From: Actinomycetes bacterium | GTDB taxonomy: Bacteria > Actinomycetota > Acidimicrobiia > Acidimicrobiales > Acidimicrobiaceae | Direction: 5' to 3' | NCBI GenBank assembly: GCA_021844725.1 | Contig: JAKBSX010000030.1 | Location: 1-12,251 of the forward strand | DNA length: 12,251 nucleotides | In this document: in pieces, positions 6,826 to 12,251 of the stretch | Numbering within the stretch: position 1 is the stretch's first letter | Layout: each line of letters begins with the position of its first letter | The notes under the pieces: generated by a model | Told to the model about the DNA's origin: nothing | Database searches by the model: none | Seen by the model: the letters and a program-made list of their open reading frames with translations, nothing else | Translations under genes and position numbers: made by a program

Positions 6826-7410
6826 TTGGAATATACAAAGAGAGCACTTCTGGTCGTAGACGTCCAGAACGACTTTTGCGAACATGGCGCCGTACCATCA
6901 CTGTTAGGTTCCCAGTTAGCGTCCCTGATCTCAATCTTTGCCCAAACCAACTACAACAAATATGAACTTCTTTTAGCATCGAAGGATTCACATAAATCCC
7001 CAAAGGGACACTTCTCGTCGTCTCCGGACTTTCTCTATAGCTGGCCAAAACACTGTCTGGAATCATCTGAAGGTGAAAAATTCCATCCCAACCTGAATAG
7101 TTCCTTATTTGACCATGTGATCACTAAAGGGATCAATTCAGCAGGGATGTCGGCTTTCGACGGAACCACTCAACTGGGAGAAAGCCTTCTTGATCTTTTA
7201 GAACGCCGCGAGATCGAGGTACTTGATATTTGCGGCTTGAATGGTGAAGCGAATCTTTACAACACCGCCATTGATGCTTTGGAATTTGGCTTTCCAACCA
7301 CAGTATTTATCGATTTGAGCTCTGGCTCATCGCATGCAAAAGTTCTTGAGGCATTCGAAGATCTTCAGTCGAGAGGAGCAAATCTCACTTACGCTATAAG
7401 TGAAAACTGA
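6826..7410 (+). CDS. Nicotinamidase/isochorismatase-like protein lacking the catalytic cysteine
   Basis: A 194-residue cysteine-hydrolase-fold protein that follows nicotinamidase PncA along its length. The catalytic Asp12 (VDVQNDF) and Lys101 (ITKG) are present, as are the metal-site residues Asp54, His56 and His76 (KDSH, WPKHC) and also His62. The segment that normally carries the nucleophile (G-I-A-T-D-H/Y-C-V) reads GLNGEANL at 137-144, with Asn143 where the cysteine belongs. The reading frame is intact and the downstream TA-x-DA-x-x-x-G and VFIDLSSG segments are conserved, so this is not simple decay. Cys136 lies seven positions earlier, in a buried strand, and is an unlikely substitute. 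The protein is probably inactive as a nicotinamidase, or it binds a pyridine-type ligand or does different chemistry. Start TTG 6826 with AGGAG. The gene stands alone, convergent with the next gene. Confidence 0.8.
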   Translation: MEYTKRALLVVDVQNDFCEHGAVPSLLGSQLASLISIFAQTNYNKYELLLASKDSHKSPKGHFSSSPDFLYSWPKHCLESSEGEKFHPNLNSSLFDHVITKGINSAGMSAFDGTTQLGESLLDLLERREIEVLDICGLNGEANLYNTAIDALEFGFPTTVFIDLSSGSSHAKVLEAFEDLQSRGANLTYAISEN

Positions 7411-7423
7411 ACTGTATTCAACG

Positions 7424-7897
7424 CTAAATATTGGTTGGAATAAGCCCTACTGATACCTTTATATTAGTTTCGGGTTCCAACATTATTAGGCTCCCTCCGC
7501 CATCGCTAACTCGTATCTTGACCGTGGTTCCTTCCAGACACCAGCGGTTGACAACCTCAATTGAAGGGCCATCTGACTGGGACGGCCAAGCAACGAAAGT
7601 TCCATCAACCGATTGATTATCGCTTATTCTCTCTCCTGGGAAAAGCCCCGATATATCGTGAATATTCCTTCTGTAGCCAACAAGCAAGGTATCCCCATCT
7701 GGAAGTGCTCCTATTAATTTGACCGCGACAAATCCATGAAAATAGTTTGCAGCCAGCACAGCCCGCTCTGCGCTATGAACTCTAGCTCGCCTGGCCTTTA
7801 CCTCTTCGAGACGCTTATGCTCACGCCTCCACCCCAGGGCAAGAAATGCTACCAGACCCATAGAAATTAGAAATGGAAGCAAGGCGTACAGTACCAT
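7424..7897 (-). CDS. Hypothetical protein with one N-terminal membrane anchor
   Basis: A 157-residue protein I do not recognise. Residues 3-22 form one hydrophobic helix, followed by a strongly basic, probably helical stretch (about 23-45, with WRREHKRLEEVKARRARV). By the positive-inside rule the rest would be cytoplasmic. The remaining part (50-157) looks like a small mixed alpha/beta domain with several short hydrophobic strands (FVAVKLIGAL, TLLVGYR, TVKIRVSD, SLIMLE, IKVSVGLI) and no obvious catalytic motif; the single cysteine is in NRWCLEG. Start ATG at 7897, with GAGGGGG about 10 bases upstream. It is convergent with the nicotinamidase-like gene (13 bp apart) and divergent from the metallo-hydrolase. 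Coding status is supported by length, ribosome-binding site and plausible composition only. Confidence 0.62.
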   Translation of the reverse strand: MVLYALLPFLISMGLVAFLALGWRREHKRLEEVKARRARVHSAERAVLAANYFHGFVAVKLIGALPDGDTLLVGYRRNIHDISGLFPGERISDNQSVDGTFVAWPSQSDGPSIEVVNRWCLEGTTVKIRVSDGGGSLIMLEPETNIKVSVGLIPTNI

Positions 7898-7957
7898 ATC
7901 ACCAAACCCCCTCTATGAGAAGTAAATTTGAGGCATTAAAACTTTCATGACTTTCGT

Positions 7958-7987
7958 ACTTTAAAGACTACAAGTCCAATGCCGCAA
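7958..7987 (-). promoter_or_regulatory. Possible promoter for the membrane-anchored hypothetical gene
   Basis: Read leftward: TTGCGG (7987-7982), an 18-bp spacer, then TAAAGT (7963-7958), a TANNNT-type -10. Transcription would start near 7951, about 53 nt before the ATG. The rest of the 249-bp divergent gap (7898-8146) shows a duplicated ATATCA unit near 7988-8000 and nothing else I can name. Confidence 0.3.
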
Positions 7988-8146
7988 ATATCAATATCAA
8001 TTTGCCCTCAAAGCTGATGAAAGGCAACAATGCAAGCAACAAATAAGCGCCGCAAACCCGGGACCCCGCACCGCTAATCTAATAATGCCTTCGCTCCATA
8101 AAATCATCTGCCGTGATCTGTTTCCTTACAAATATGGTGGAACATT

Positions 8147-8890
8147 ATGAAGCTCAATATTCTTGCAAGTGCCGGATCTTACCCAGGGCCGGGCAGAGTC
8201 TGTTCTGGCTATTTGTTGAGTTCGCACGATACACAGGTCCTCTTGGATCTGGGCAATGGAGCACTTTCCAACCTTTTGAAGGTAATTGATCCGAAGCTGC
8301 TGTCGGGAGTCATCATTAGCCACGCTCACCTCGATCACTACGCCGACATGATCGGGCTATATCACTACTTCAAATTCGCCCACACTCCACCTCACCCAGT
8401 TCCCCTATACGGATCCAGCGAATTCTTCGATAAGTTTCATCATTTGATTGGCATAGATGAAGATATGAGAAGCATTTTCTCAGAAACAATAATTACTGAG
8501 GGTGGATTTGGCAAAATAGACAACCTCTCAATTGCCTTTAGCCAATCAAATCATCCTCCGGAAACCTACATTAGCCGCGTATCTGATGGGAAAAGTACCT
8601 TTTGTTATAGTGCTGACGGCGATGAGAGTATCAACCTTGCACTCGCCAGCAACGAGGTCGATCTCTTTCTTTGTGAATCAACTTGGAGTAAAAAGGGTAG
8701 TAACCATCCGGCTGGACTTCATCTAGATGCCCGGGCGGCAGGAGAGATAGCCCAGCGGAGCAGGGTTAAACACTTGGTGATTACCCACATCGCTTATCCA
8801 CAAGATAGAGATGAGGTCAGAGTTATCGTCTCAAAGTACTTCAAAGGGAGAATAAGTCTGGCGGAGGACCTCGACAGCTACATCTTCTAA
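8147..8890 (+). CDS. MBL-fold metallo-hydrolase, RNase Z-like
   Basis: A 247-residue metallo-beta-lactamase-fold hydrolase. All seven expected metal ligands of a dinuclear site are visible: His59, His61, Asp63 and His64 in HAHLDH, His136 (SNHPP), Asp157 (YSADGD) and His214 (ITHIAY). The N-terminus (MKLNILASAGSYPGPGRVCSGYLL) and the LCEST-type strand before the last histidine resemble the RNase Z/phosphodiesterase branch common in Actinobacteria, rather than beta-lactamases or glyoxalases. RNA or cyclic nucleotide phosphodiester cleavage is possible, but the long exosite arm of true tRNase Z is not apparent. Start ATG at 8147 with GGTGG six bases upstream. It appears monocistronic, followed by an A/T-rich hairpin. 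Confidence 0.87.
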   Translation: MKLNILASAGSYPGPGRVCSGYLLSSHDTQVLLDLGNGALSNLLKVIDPKLLSGVIISHAHLDHYADMIGLYHYFKFAHTPPHPVPLYGSSEFFDKFHHLIGIDEDMRSIFSETIITEGGFGKIDNLSIAFSQSNHPPETYISRVSDGKSTFCYSADGDESINLALASNEVDLFLCESTWSKKGSNHPAGLHLDARAAGEIAQRSRVKHLVITHIAYPQDRDEVRVIVSKYFKGRISLAEDLDSYIF

Positions 8891-8897
8891 CTTATAA

Positions 8898-8931
8898 CTT
8901 ATCTAAGCTGATGTGGATTAGATAAGATTTT
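8898..8931 (+). terminator. A/T-rich hairpin with short T run after the metallo-hydrolase
   Basis: CTTATCTAA (8898-8906) is the exact reverse complement of 8918-8926, with an 11-nt loop, followed by ATTTT. It begins 8 bp after the stop codon. The stem is weak in G-C, so this is a plausible rather than strong intrinsic terminator. Confidence 0.45.
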
Positions 8932-9069
8932 GCAGCCTCAGCCCATCATCTGGAATGCCTACTTATCGCTAGGATTACTCTTTTTGGATGATCGGCCTAT
9001 TGAAACTGAGCGAGCGGTCCGATAAACCTTCCGTCAAAGGGGGAGGGGAGGACTCAAACTGGAGAGCCG

Positions 9070-9636
9070 TTGAAACTGGATAGCAATAGTCGCTTACTTA
9101 CAATTCCCAATGCAATTACTCTGGCGCGCATATTGCTGATACCGCTGTTCGTTTATCTGGGCTGGAGTAGGGATAGACTCGTTGCCAGCGCATTCCTATT
9201 GGCTTTCATTGGAGCTACAGACTGGATTGACGGTTTCCTGGCTAGACGGCTCAACCAGGTTTCAGTGATTGGGAAGGTCATCGATCCTTCCGCCGACAGA
9301 CTACTCCTTATTGCCGCTGCCGTGGTAGCAATACATCTCAGCCTGATACCTCTATGGCTGATAGTGGTAATTTTCATCAGAGAACTTACCGTTTCTTTAG
9401 TGGTCGGGATCGCTGCGCTCAAATTTAAAACACGACTTGACGTAGCTATTTATGGGAAAGCTGGAACCCTTCTGATGATGTTTGCCTTCCCTTTTTTTGT
9501 ATTAGGAGGATCAACTACATCAAGTCATGCAATCTTTTACCATCTGGGCTACGTTTTCATGATTCCAGGAGTCACGATACTATTTATTGCCCTGGCAGAC
9601 TATCTGAGAAGGTTGCGCTTATTGAATGCTCCCTAG
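9070..9636 (+). CDS. pgsA: CDP-diacylglycerol-glycerol-3-phosphate 3-phosphatidyltransferase (PgsA)
   Basis: A 188-residue integral membrane enzyme of the CDP-alcohol phosphatidyltransferase family. It condenses CDP-diacylglycerol with glycerol 3-phosphate to make phosphatidylglycerol phosphate, the precursor of phosphatidylglycerol and cardiolipin. The signature D-G-x2-A-R-x8-G-x3-D-x3-D is complete, running from IDGFLARR through GKVIDPSADR. The opening LTIPNAITLARILLIP is typical of PgsA rather than of phosphatidylinositol or phosphatidylserine synthases. Several hydrophobic helices follow. The start is TTG at 9070 with GGAG five bases upstream; a richer purine run (GGGGGAGGGGAGGA) lies slightly further back. 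In Mycobacterium a related gene (pgsA2) lies a few genes before gcvH, so the neighbourhood is partly conserved. Confidence in the exact lipid product is good but not absolute. Confidence 0.9.
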   Translation: MKLDSNSRLLTIPNAITLARILLIPLFVYLGWSRDRLVASAFLLAFIGATDWIDGFLARRLNQVSVIGKVIDPSADRLLLIAAAVVAIHLSLIPLWLIVVIFIRELTVSLVVGIAALKFKTRLDVAIYGKAGTLLMMFAFPFFVLGGSTTSSHAIFYHLGYVFMIPGVTILFIALADYLRRLRLLNAP

Positions 9637-9743
9637 AGCCGTACATCATAAGCCGGCATTGTTATCTGCTTCACAGCTCGCTTGAGATGGAAAATCTCTT
9701 TATATTCTCGGCTTTCTTTAGCATTGCCACGCTGTAAAAGTAG

Positions 9744-9749
9744 TAACGT
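9744..9749 (+). promoter_or_regulatory. Putative -10 element for leaderless gcvH mRNA
   Basis: TAACGT (TANNNT type) is followed by seven bases and the gcvH ATG at 9757. No Shine-Dalgarno precedes that ATG. The hexamer spacing would start the mRNA at or next to the first codon. TTGCCA at 9724-9729 is too close (14 bp) to be a good -35. Confidence 0.35.
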
Positions 9750-9756
9750 TTTATCT

Positions 9757-10143
9757 ATGTCAGAAACAGATAACCTCCTTTTTACATCCGACCACGAATG
9801 GGTCCGCGTTATCGAGAACAGGGTCGTAATCGGTATTACTGATTACGCCCAGGACGCCCTCGGGGACGTGGTCTTTGTGCAACTTCCCACCACCGATGAC
9901 GTCGTAAGTGCCAACAGCACCCTTAGCGAGGTGGAATCGACTAAATCGGTTTCAGATATATACGCACCAGTTTCAGGACGGGTTGTGAGAGTAAATGATT
10001 CTCTTGCGAACAAACCTGAGCTTGTAAATTCCTCCCCCTATGGCGAAGGATGGATAGCTGAAATAGAGATGTCAGATCCCTCAGAGCTTGAGACTCTTCT
10101 GACTTATGACAAATACCAGCAACTGATAAATAATCCAGGCTAA
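9757..10143 (+). CDS. gcvH: Glycine cleavage system H protein
   Basis: A 128-residue lipoyl carrier protein. It shuttles the aminomethyl group between the P, T and L proteins of the glycine cleavage system, and in some bacteria it is also the first acceptor of octanoyl/lipoyl groups. The lipoylation site is Lys63 in ESTKSVSDIYAP, framed by the conserved HEWV (13-16), GITDYAQDALGDVVFVQLP (26-44) and PVSGRVVRVN. The frame is open upstream to a TTG at 9682, but the added 25 residues are not part of the family; ATG 9757 gives the standard length. No gcvT or gcvP is nearby. This gene lies upstream of the FHA-merR-DUF151 genes, as in other Actinobacteria, but a 250-bp gap with its own promoter separates it from them. 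Confidence 0.94.
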   Translation: MSETDNLLFTSDHEWVRVIENRVVIGITDYAQDALGDVVFVQLPTTDDVVSANSTLSEVESTKSVSDIYAPVSGRVVRVNDSLANKPELVNSSPYGEGWIAEIEMSDPSELETLLTYDKYQQLINNPG

Positions 10144-10232
10144 GGCCCATATTTTTTCACTGATTCAAACATGCGGTGAGAGGCAGTCATCCCAGCAAAC
10201 ATTCATAGATTCATCGTTCCCTTATGGCAAAA

Positions 10233-10261
10233 TTGACCAGATGAACGCTAAAAAGTAGAAT
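10233..10261 (+). promoter_or_regulatory. Sigma-70-type promoter upstream of the FHA-merR unit
   Basis: TTGACC (10233-10238), a 17-bp spacer, and TAGAAT (10256-10261) are each one or two bases from consensus. Transcription would begin near 10268 and leave a leader of about 125 nt before the FHA gene. This is the best -35/-10 pair in the window. The rest of the 250-bp gap (10144-10393) has a six-T run at 10152-10157 just after gcvH, with no convincing stem. Confidence 0.55.
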
Positions 10262-10393
10262 GATTATTCGCTAAATGCTAAGTATTGTTAATTTTTACCA
10301 AGTAATCGAGAAATTAGTGGAACTTTGAATCAAGGAAAAGTATTCTTGCAATGCTTGGCGTATTTTCTCGGTAACTGAAGTGGAGTTGACTAA

Positions 10394-10879
10394 GTGCAAT
10401 GCAGTAACTGCGGACACATAAATACTCGTGGTGCGAATTTCTGCTCTTCTTGTGGACGACCACTAAATGACAGTGACGACACCGGCACCCTCACTTCTGT
10501 CGAGGCCTCCTCGGACAGCACTGTGGAGTTCATAGAACACGCGATTGCCATCGCTCCACCAGACAAGATTTCTCTTGTTGTCAGGGGCGGTCCAAGCTCA
10601 GGAACCTACTTTGTACTGGAAAAGGAAGTAACCAAAGTGGGTAGGCACCCCGAGTCAGACATATTCTTAGATGACGTTACCGTGTCGAGGCGGCATGCGG
10701 AATTTATTGTCGACGATGAGAGCTGCAGGATTGTGGATTCGGGATCCCTAAATGGCACCTATGTGAATAAAGAGAGGATAGATCAGGCTTCCCTCTCTAC
10801 CGGGGATGAAGTGCAGATTGGTAAATACAAATTGATTTTCGTCAGACCAACACGGGAGAATTCCGCCAGTGGACGATAA
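10394..10879 (+). CDS. FHA-domain protein, GarA/OdhI-like, with N-terminal zinc ribbon
   Basis: A 161-residue protein whose C-terminal FHA domain (about 58-150) closely resembles GarA/OdhI, the phospho-switch regulators of 2-oxoglutarate dehydrogenase and glutamate metabolism. Phosphothreonine-binding landmarks are present: Gly83-Arg84 (VGRHPESD), Ser98-Arg99 with His101 (VSRRH) and Asn120-Gly121 (SLNGTYVN). FLDDVTVSRRHAEF is nearly identical to GarA. The N-terminus differs: residues 3-20 form a zinc ribbon (Cys3, Cys6, Cys17, Cys20) followed by an acidic Thr/Ser-rich linker. The phosphorylatable ETTS/ETTT motif of GarA and OdhI is not seen. The start is GTG at 10394, immediately after an in-frame TAA, with GGAG eight bases upstream. 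The stop overlaps the next start by 11 bp. A zinc-dependent or protein-docking role for the ribbon is inference. Confidence 0.9.
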   Translation: MQCSNCGHINTRGANFCSSCGRPLNDSDDTGTLTSVEASSDSTVEFIEHAIAIAPPDKISLVVRGGPSSGTYFVLEKEVTKVGRHPESDIFLDDVTVSRRHAEFIVDDESCRIVDSGSLNGTYVNKERIDQASLSTGDEVQIGKYKLIFVRPTRENSASGR

Positions 10880-12017
10880 AGAGTATCGATCAATAGGTGA
10901 GACTCTGGAACTGCTAAAGCGCGAATTTCCGGAAATAACCATATCCAAAATTCGGTTCCTAGAAACCCAAGGTCTCATAGCACCCGAACGAACTACCAAT
11001 GGTTACAGAAAATTTTACAATCACGACATTGAACGCCTCAGCTTTGTACTGAGACAGCAGCGGGAACAGTTTCTTCCCCTCAAGGTAATAAAAGATCGGA
11101 TCACCGAAAAGGAACCCGGAGTATTTGTTTTGGACCCAAATAAGGGTCGATTTCCTGCCGGTCCTAAGGTAAAGAACTCTAAATTCGAGAGAGACATCTT
11201 TGGAGACCCAATCCAAGTAGCTGGGCCGGGCCATAGGTCAAAGGTTAAACCTCAAGTTGACGATGAAGGTTTAATGTCTCAACACGCGGGCGCCTCCATT
11301 CATTCACATAATCCAATCCACTCTCAGCACTCAAAGGACTCTTATCTTAAGTCAAGCTCGCCAGCGGGTTCCAAGCTGAACGACACAATTCCCCAAAATA
11401 AGGAAACTGCACCCGCTAAGACAAAATCTCCTTCAGCTAAAGCCGAAAGACATTCACCAATTGCCACTAACGCTGCGGTACAACCCCCCTCGCCAAGGAG
11501 ACCCCGCCTGTTTGCTCTTCCGACAGCGTCATCATTAGCTGAGAAGTTGGACGAATACAGACTTGGACATAACCATGCGGATGAATTATTAGATTCAGAT
11601 TCCCAGGCGGACACAGAAGATGACACCCCATTCCCAAAAAATTCATTTACCCCCCGGGAGATAGCGGAACTGGCAGATCTAACCATGGTTCAGTTAAACG
11701 ATCTGACCACGTTCGGCTTGCTATGCCCGACATCAGTCCGTGGGCAGCATATCTATAGTTCAGCAGATCTTGACCTAGCCATTCTGGCAAGAGAATTTGC
11801 TCGCTATGGCCTGGAAGCGAGACACCTTAAGATGTATAAAGTGTCGGCCGATAGAGAGGCATCCTTTCTCGAACAAGTAGTACTTCCAATCCTCGCCAAC
11901 AAAAGCAACAAATCAAGAGCCAAAGCTGAAGCGGCACTTACTCAGTTAGGAGAAATAGGAGCCCGGTTTCGAACCCAATTGTTAGAACGAGCAATCGATA
12001 AAATCCTAAATTCATAG
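10869..12017 (+). CDS. MerR-family transcriptional regulator, Rv1828-like, with long linker
   Basis: A 382-residue regulator. Residues 7-80 are a MerR winged helix (SIGETLELL, ITISKIRFLETQGLIAPERT, GYRKFYNHDIERLSFVLRQQ, LPLKVIKDRI). Residues 258-382 match the C-terminal domain of M. tuberculosis Rv1828: TPREIAELADL, a second helix-turn-helix-like segment, GLEARHLKMYKVSADREASFLEQVV, then helices. Rv1828 is about 247 residues; here about 170 residues lie between the two domains. This linker is Ser/Pro/Lys-rich, with a histidine cluster (His139, 145, 147, 151 and 154) and an acidic end (241-252), and looks disordered. The GTG start at 10869 overlaps the FHA stop and has GGGAG ten bases upstream, so the two genes are co-transcribed. 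No effector cysteines are seen in the sensor part, so a metal-type MerR role is not supported. Confidence 0.9.
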   Translation: MDDKEYRSIGETLELLKREFPEITISKIRFLETQGLIAPERTTNGYRKFYNHDIERLSFVLRQQREQFLPLKVIKDRITEKEPGVFVLDPNKGRFPAGPKVKNSKFERDIFGDPIQVAGPGHRSKVKPQVDDEGLMSQHAGASIHSHNPIHSQHSKDSYLKSSSPAGSKLNDTIPQNKETAPAKTKSPSAKAERHSPIATNAAVQPPSPRRPRLFALPTASSLAEKLDEYRLGHNHADELLDSDSQADTEDDTPFPKNSFTPREIAELADLTMVQLNDLTTFGLLCPTSVRGQHIYSSADLDLAILAREFARYGLEARHLKMYKVSADREASFLEQVVLPILANKSNKSRAKAEAALTQLGEIGARFRTQLLERAIDKILNS

Positions 12018-12044
12018 CTAAACCGCCGAAATGGATATCTTTAT

Positions 12045-12072
12045 TGCAAATCTAGATTAGTTTTAATATTAA
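12045..12072 (+). promoter_or_regulatory. Possible promoter for the DUF151 gene
   Basis: TTGCAA (12045-12050), a 16-bp spacer and TATTAA (12067-12072) resemble a sigma-70 promoter in the A/T-rich 143-bp gap after merR. The gap also holds an 8-bp inverted repeat, GCAAATCT at 12046-12053 and AGATTTGC at 12097-12104, which overlaps the -35 and could be an operator. Both readings are tentative. Confidence 0.3.
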
Positions 12073-12160
12073 TTGTTGAATTAGCTCAATATAGCCAGAT
12101 TTGCAGTAGCGGCTCTAGCTGTCATATAGCCAGCTCTGCGCTGGGGAGGTGAACTTTAAC

Positions 12161-12251
12161 ATGATTGAAGTTGAGCTTAATGCTGTTAGAGTTGACTTGC
12201 GCTCAAATACCCCCGTCTTGCTTCTCCAAGAGATCGCCTCTCCCAGAAGAA
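12161..12251 (+). CDS. DUF151 bifunctional nuclease-family protein, 5' end only
   Basis: Thirty codons from ATG 12161 to the window edge. The peptide (V-E-L-N-A-V-R-V-D, then NTPVLLLQEI) matches the start of the DUF151/bifunctional nuclease family, whose members usually continue with R-x-LPIWIG. The ribosome-binding site GGGGAGGTG (12143-12151) is strong, with nine bases before the ATG. In Mycobacterium the same family (Rv1829) follows the Rv1828 regulator, which supports the call beyond the short peptide. A small hairpin (CCAGC at 12130-12134 with GCTGG at 12140-12144) touches the first bases of this site. The biochemical role of the bacterial family is poorly settled. Confidence 0.75.
   Translation, partial: MIEVELNAVRVDLRSNTPVLLLQEIASPRR

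Noticed and set aside
7986..8000. Tandem ATATCA/TTGATA repeat in the divergent gap
   Set aside because: Only two short A/T-rich copies; no further spacing pattern to suggest an operator or CRISPR-like array.
6742..8890. Nicotinamidase-like protein, membrane protein and MBL hydrolase as a possible defence or NAD-depletion system
   Set aside because: The three genes face alternating directions with separate promoters, none has a defence-type domain such as TIR, Sir2 or a toxin fold, and nothing links them beyond proximity.
9684..9706. Hairpin GAGAT/ATCTC followed by TTTATATT after pgsA
   Set aside because: Only a 5-bp stem of low stability, likely by chance in this A/T-rich gap; too weak to list as a terminator.
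9682..9756. Upstream TTG start for gcvH
   Set aside because: It adds 25 residues foreign to the H-protein family and lacks a ribosome-binding site; ATG 9757 gives the standard N-terminus.
9637..9756. Possible glycine riboswitch before gcvH
   Set aside because: No paired conserved glycine-aptamer cores can be recognised in the 120-nt gap, and gcvH appears leaderless.
11342..11686. 114-codon leftward frame opposite the merR linker
   Set aside because: It is a shadow of the low-complexity linker; Ser/Ala-rich translation with no start signal.

Overview
The window reads as about 12 kb of ordinary chromosome from an actinobacterium of moderate GC (roughly 45-50% by eye). The strongest taxonomic signal is the right end: gcvH, then a GarA/OdhI-like FHA protein, then a MerR regulator of the Mycobacterium Rv1828 type, then the start of a DUF151 'bifunctional nuclease' gene. 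I recall this gene order from Actinobacteria (Rv1826-Rv1829 in M. tuberculosis). The moderate GC would fit a deep lineage such as Acidimicrobiia, but that is inference. No mobile element, tRNA, rRNA or CRISPR array was seen.

Left to right: (1) 1-873, the 3' end of a livG-type gene and a complete livF, the two ATPases of a branched-chain amino acid ABC importer, closed by a perfect 14-bp hairpin. (2) 929-1898, two leftward envelope genes: a GlsB/YeaQ-type small membrane protein and a lipoprotein with the COG4315 'secreted repeat'. (3) 2097-2948, a rightward YdbC-like aldo/keto reductase. (4) 3007-5832, a tight leftward lutABC operon for oxidation of L-lactate to pyruvate by an Fe-S/LUD complex. 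(5) 5980-6741, leftward ccdA, which passes reducing power across the membrane for cytochrome c or thiol-disulfide work. (6) 6826-7410, a rightward nicotinamidase-like protein that has lost the catalytic cysteine. (7) 7424-7897, a leftward membrane-anchored protein of unknown function. (8) 8147-8890, a rightward metallo-beta-lactamase-fold hydrolase with all seven usual metal ligands. (9) 9070-9636, pgsA for phosphatidylglycerol synthesis. (10) 9757-12251, gcvH, the FHA gene, merR and the first 30 codons of the DUF151 gene.

Most genes are single transcription units in alternating directions, with hairpins at two of the convergent junctions. The clear operons are livG-livF, lutABC and FHA-merR. 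Several starts differ from the longest reading frame: lutC ATG at 3672, lutA GTG at 5832, gcvH ATG at 9757, and TTG starts for the nicotinamidase-like gene and pgsA. Three genes without a Shine-Dalgarno carry a TANNNT hexamer 6-7 nt before the ATG, which suggests leaderless mRNAs.

I did not find a clearly novel multi-gene system. The best leads are the Cys-to-Asn nicotinamidase homologue, the FHA protein whose N-terminal phospho-switch is replaced by a zinc ribbon, and the MerR regulator with a very long His/Ser-rich and acidic linker.
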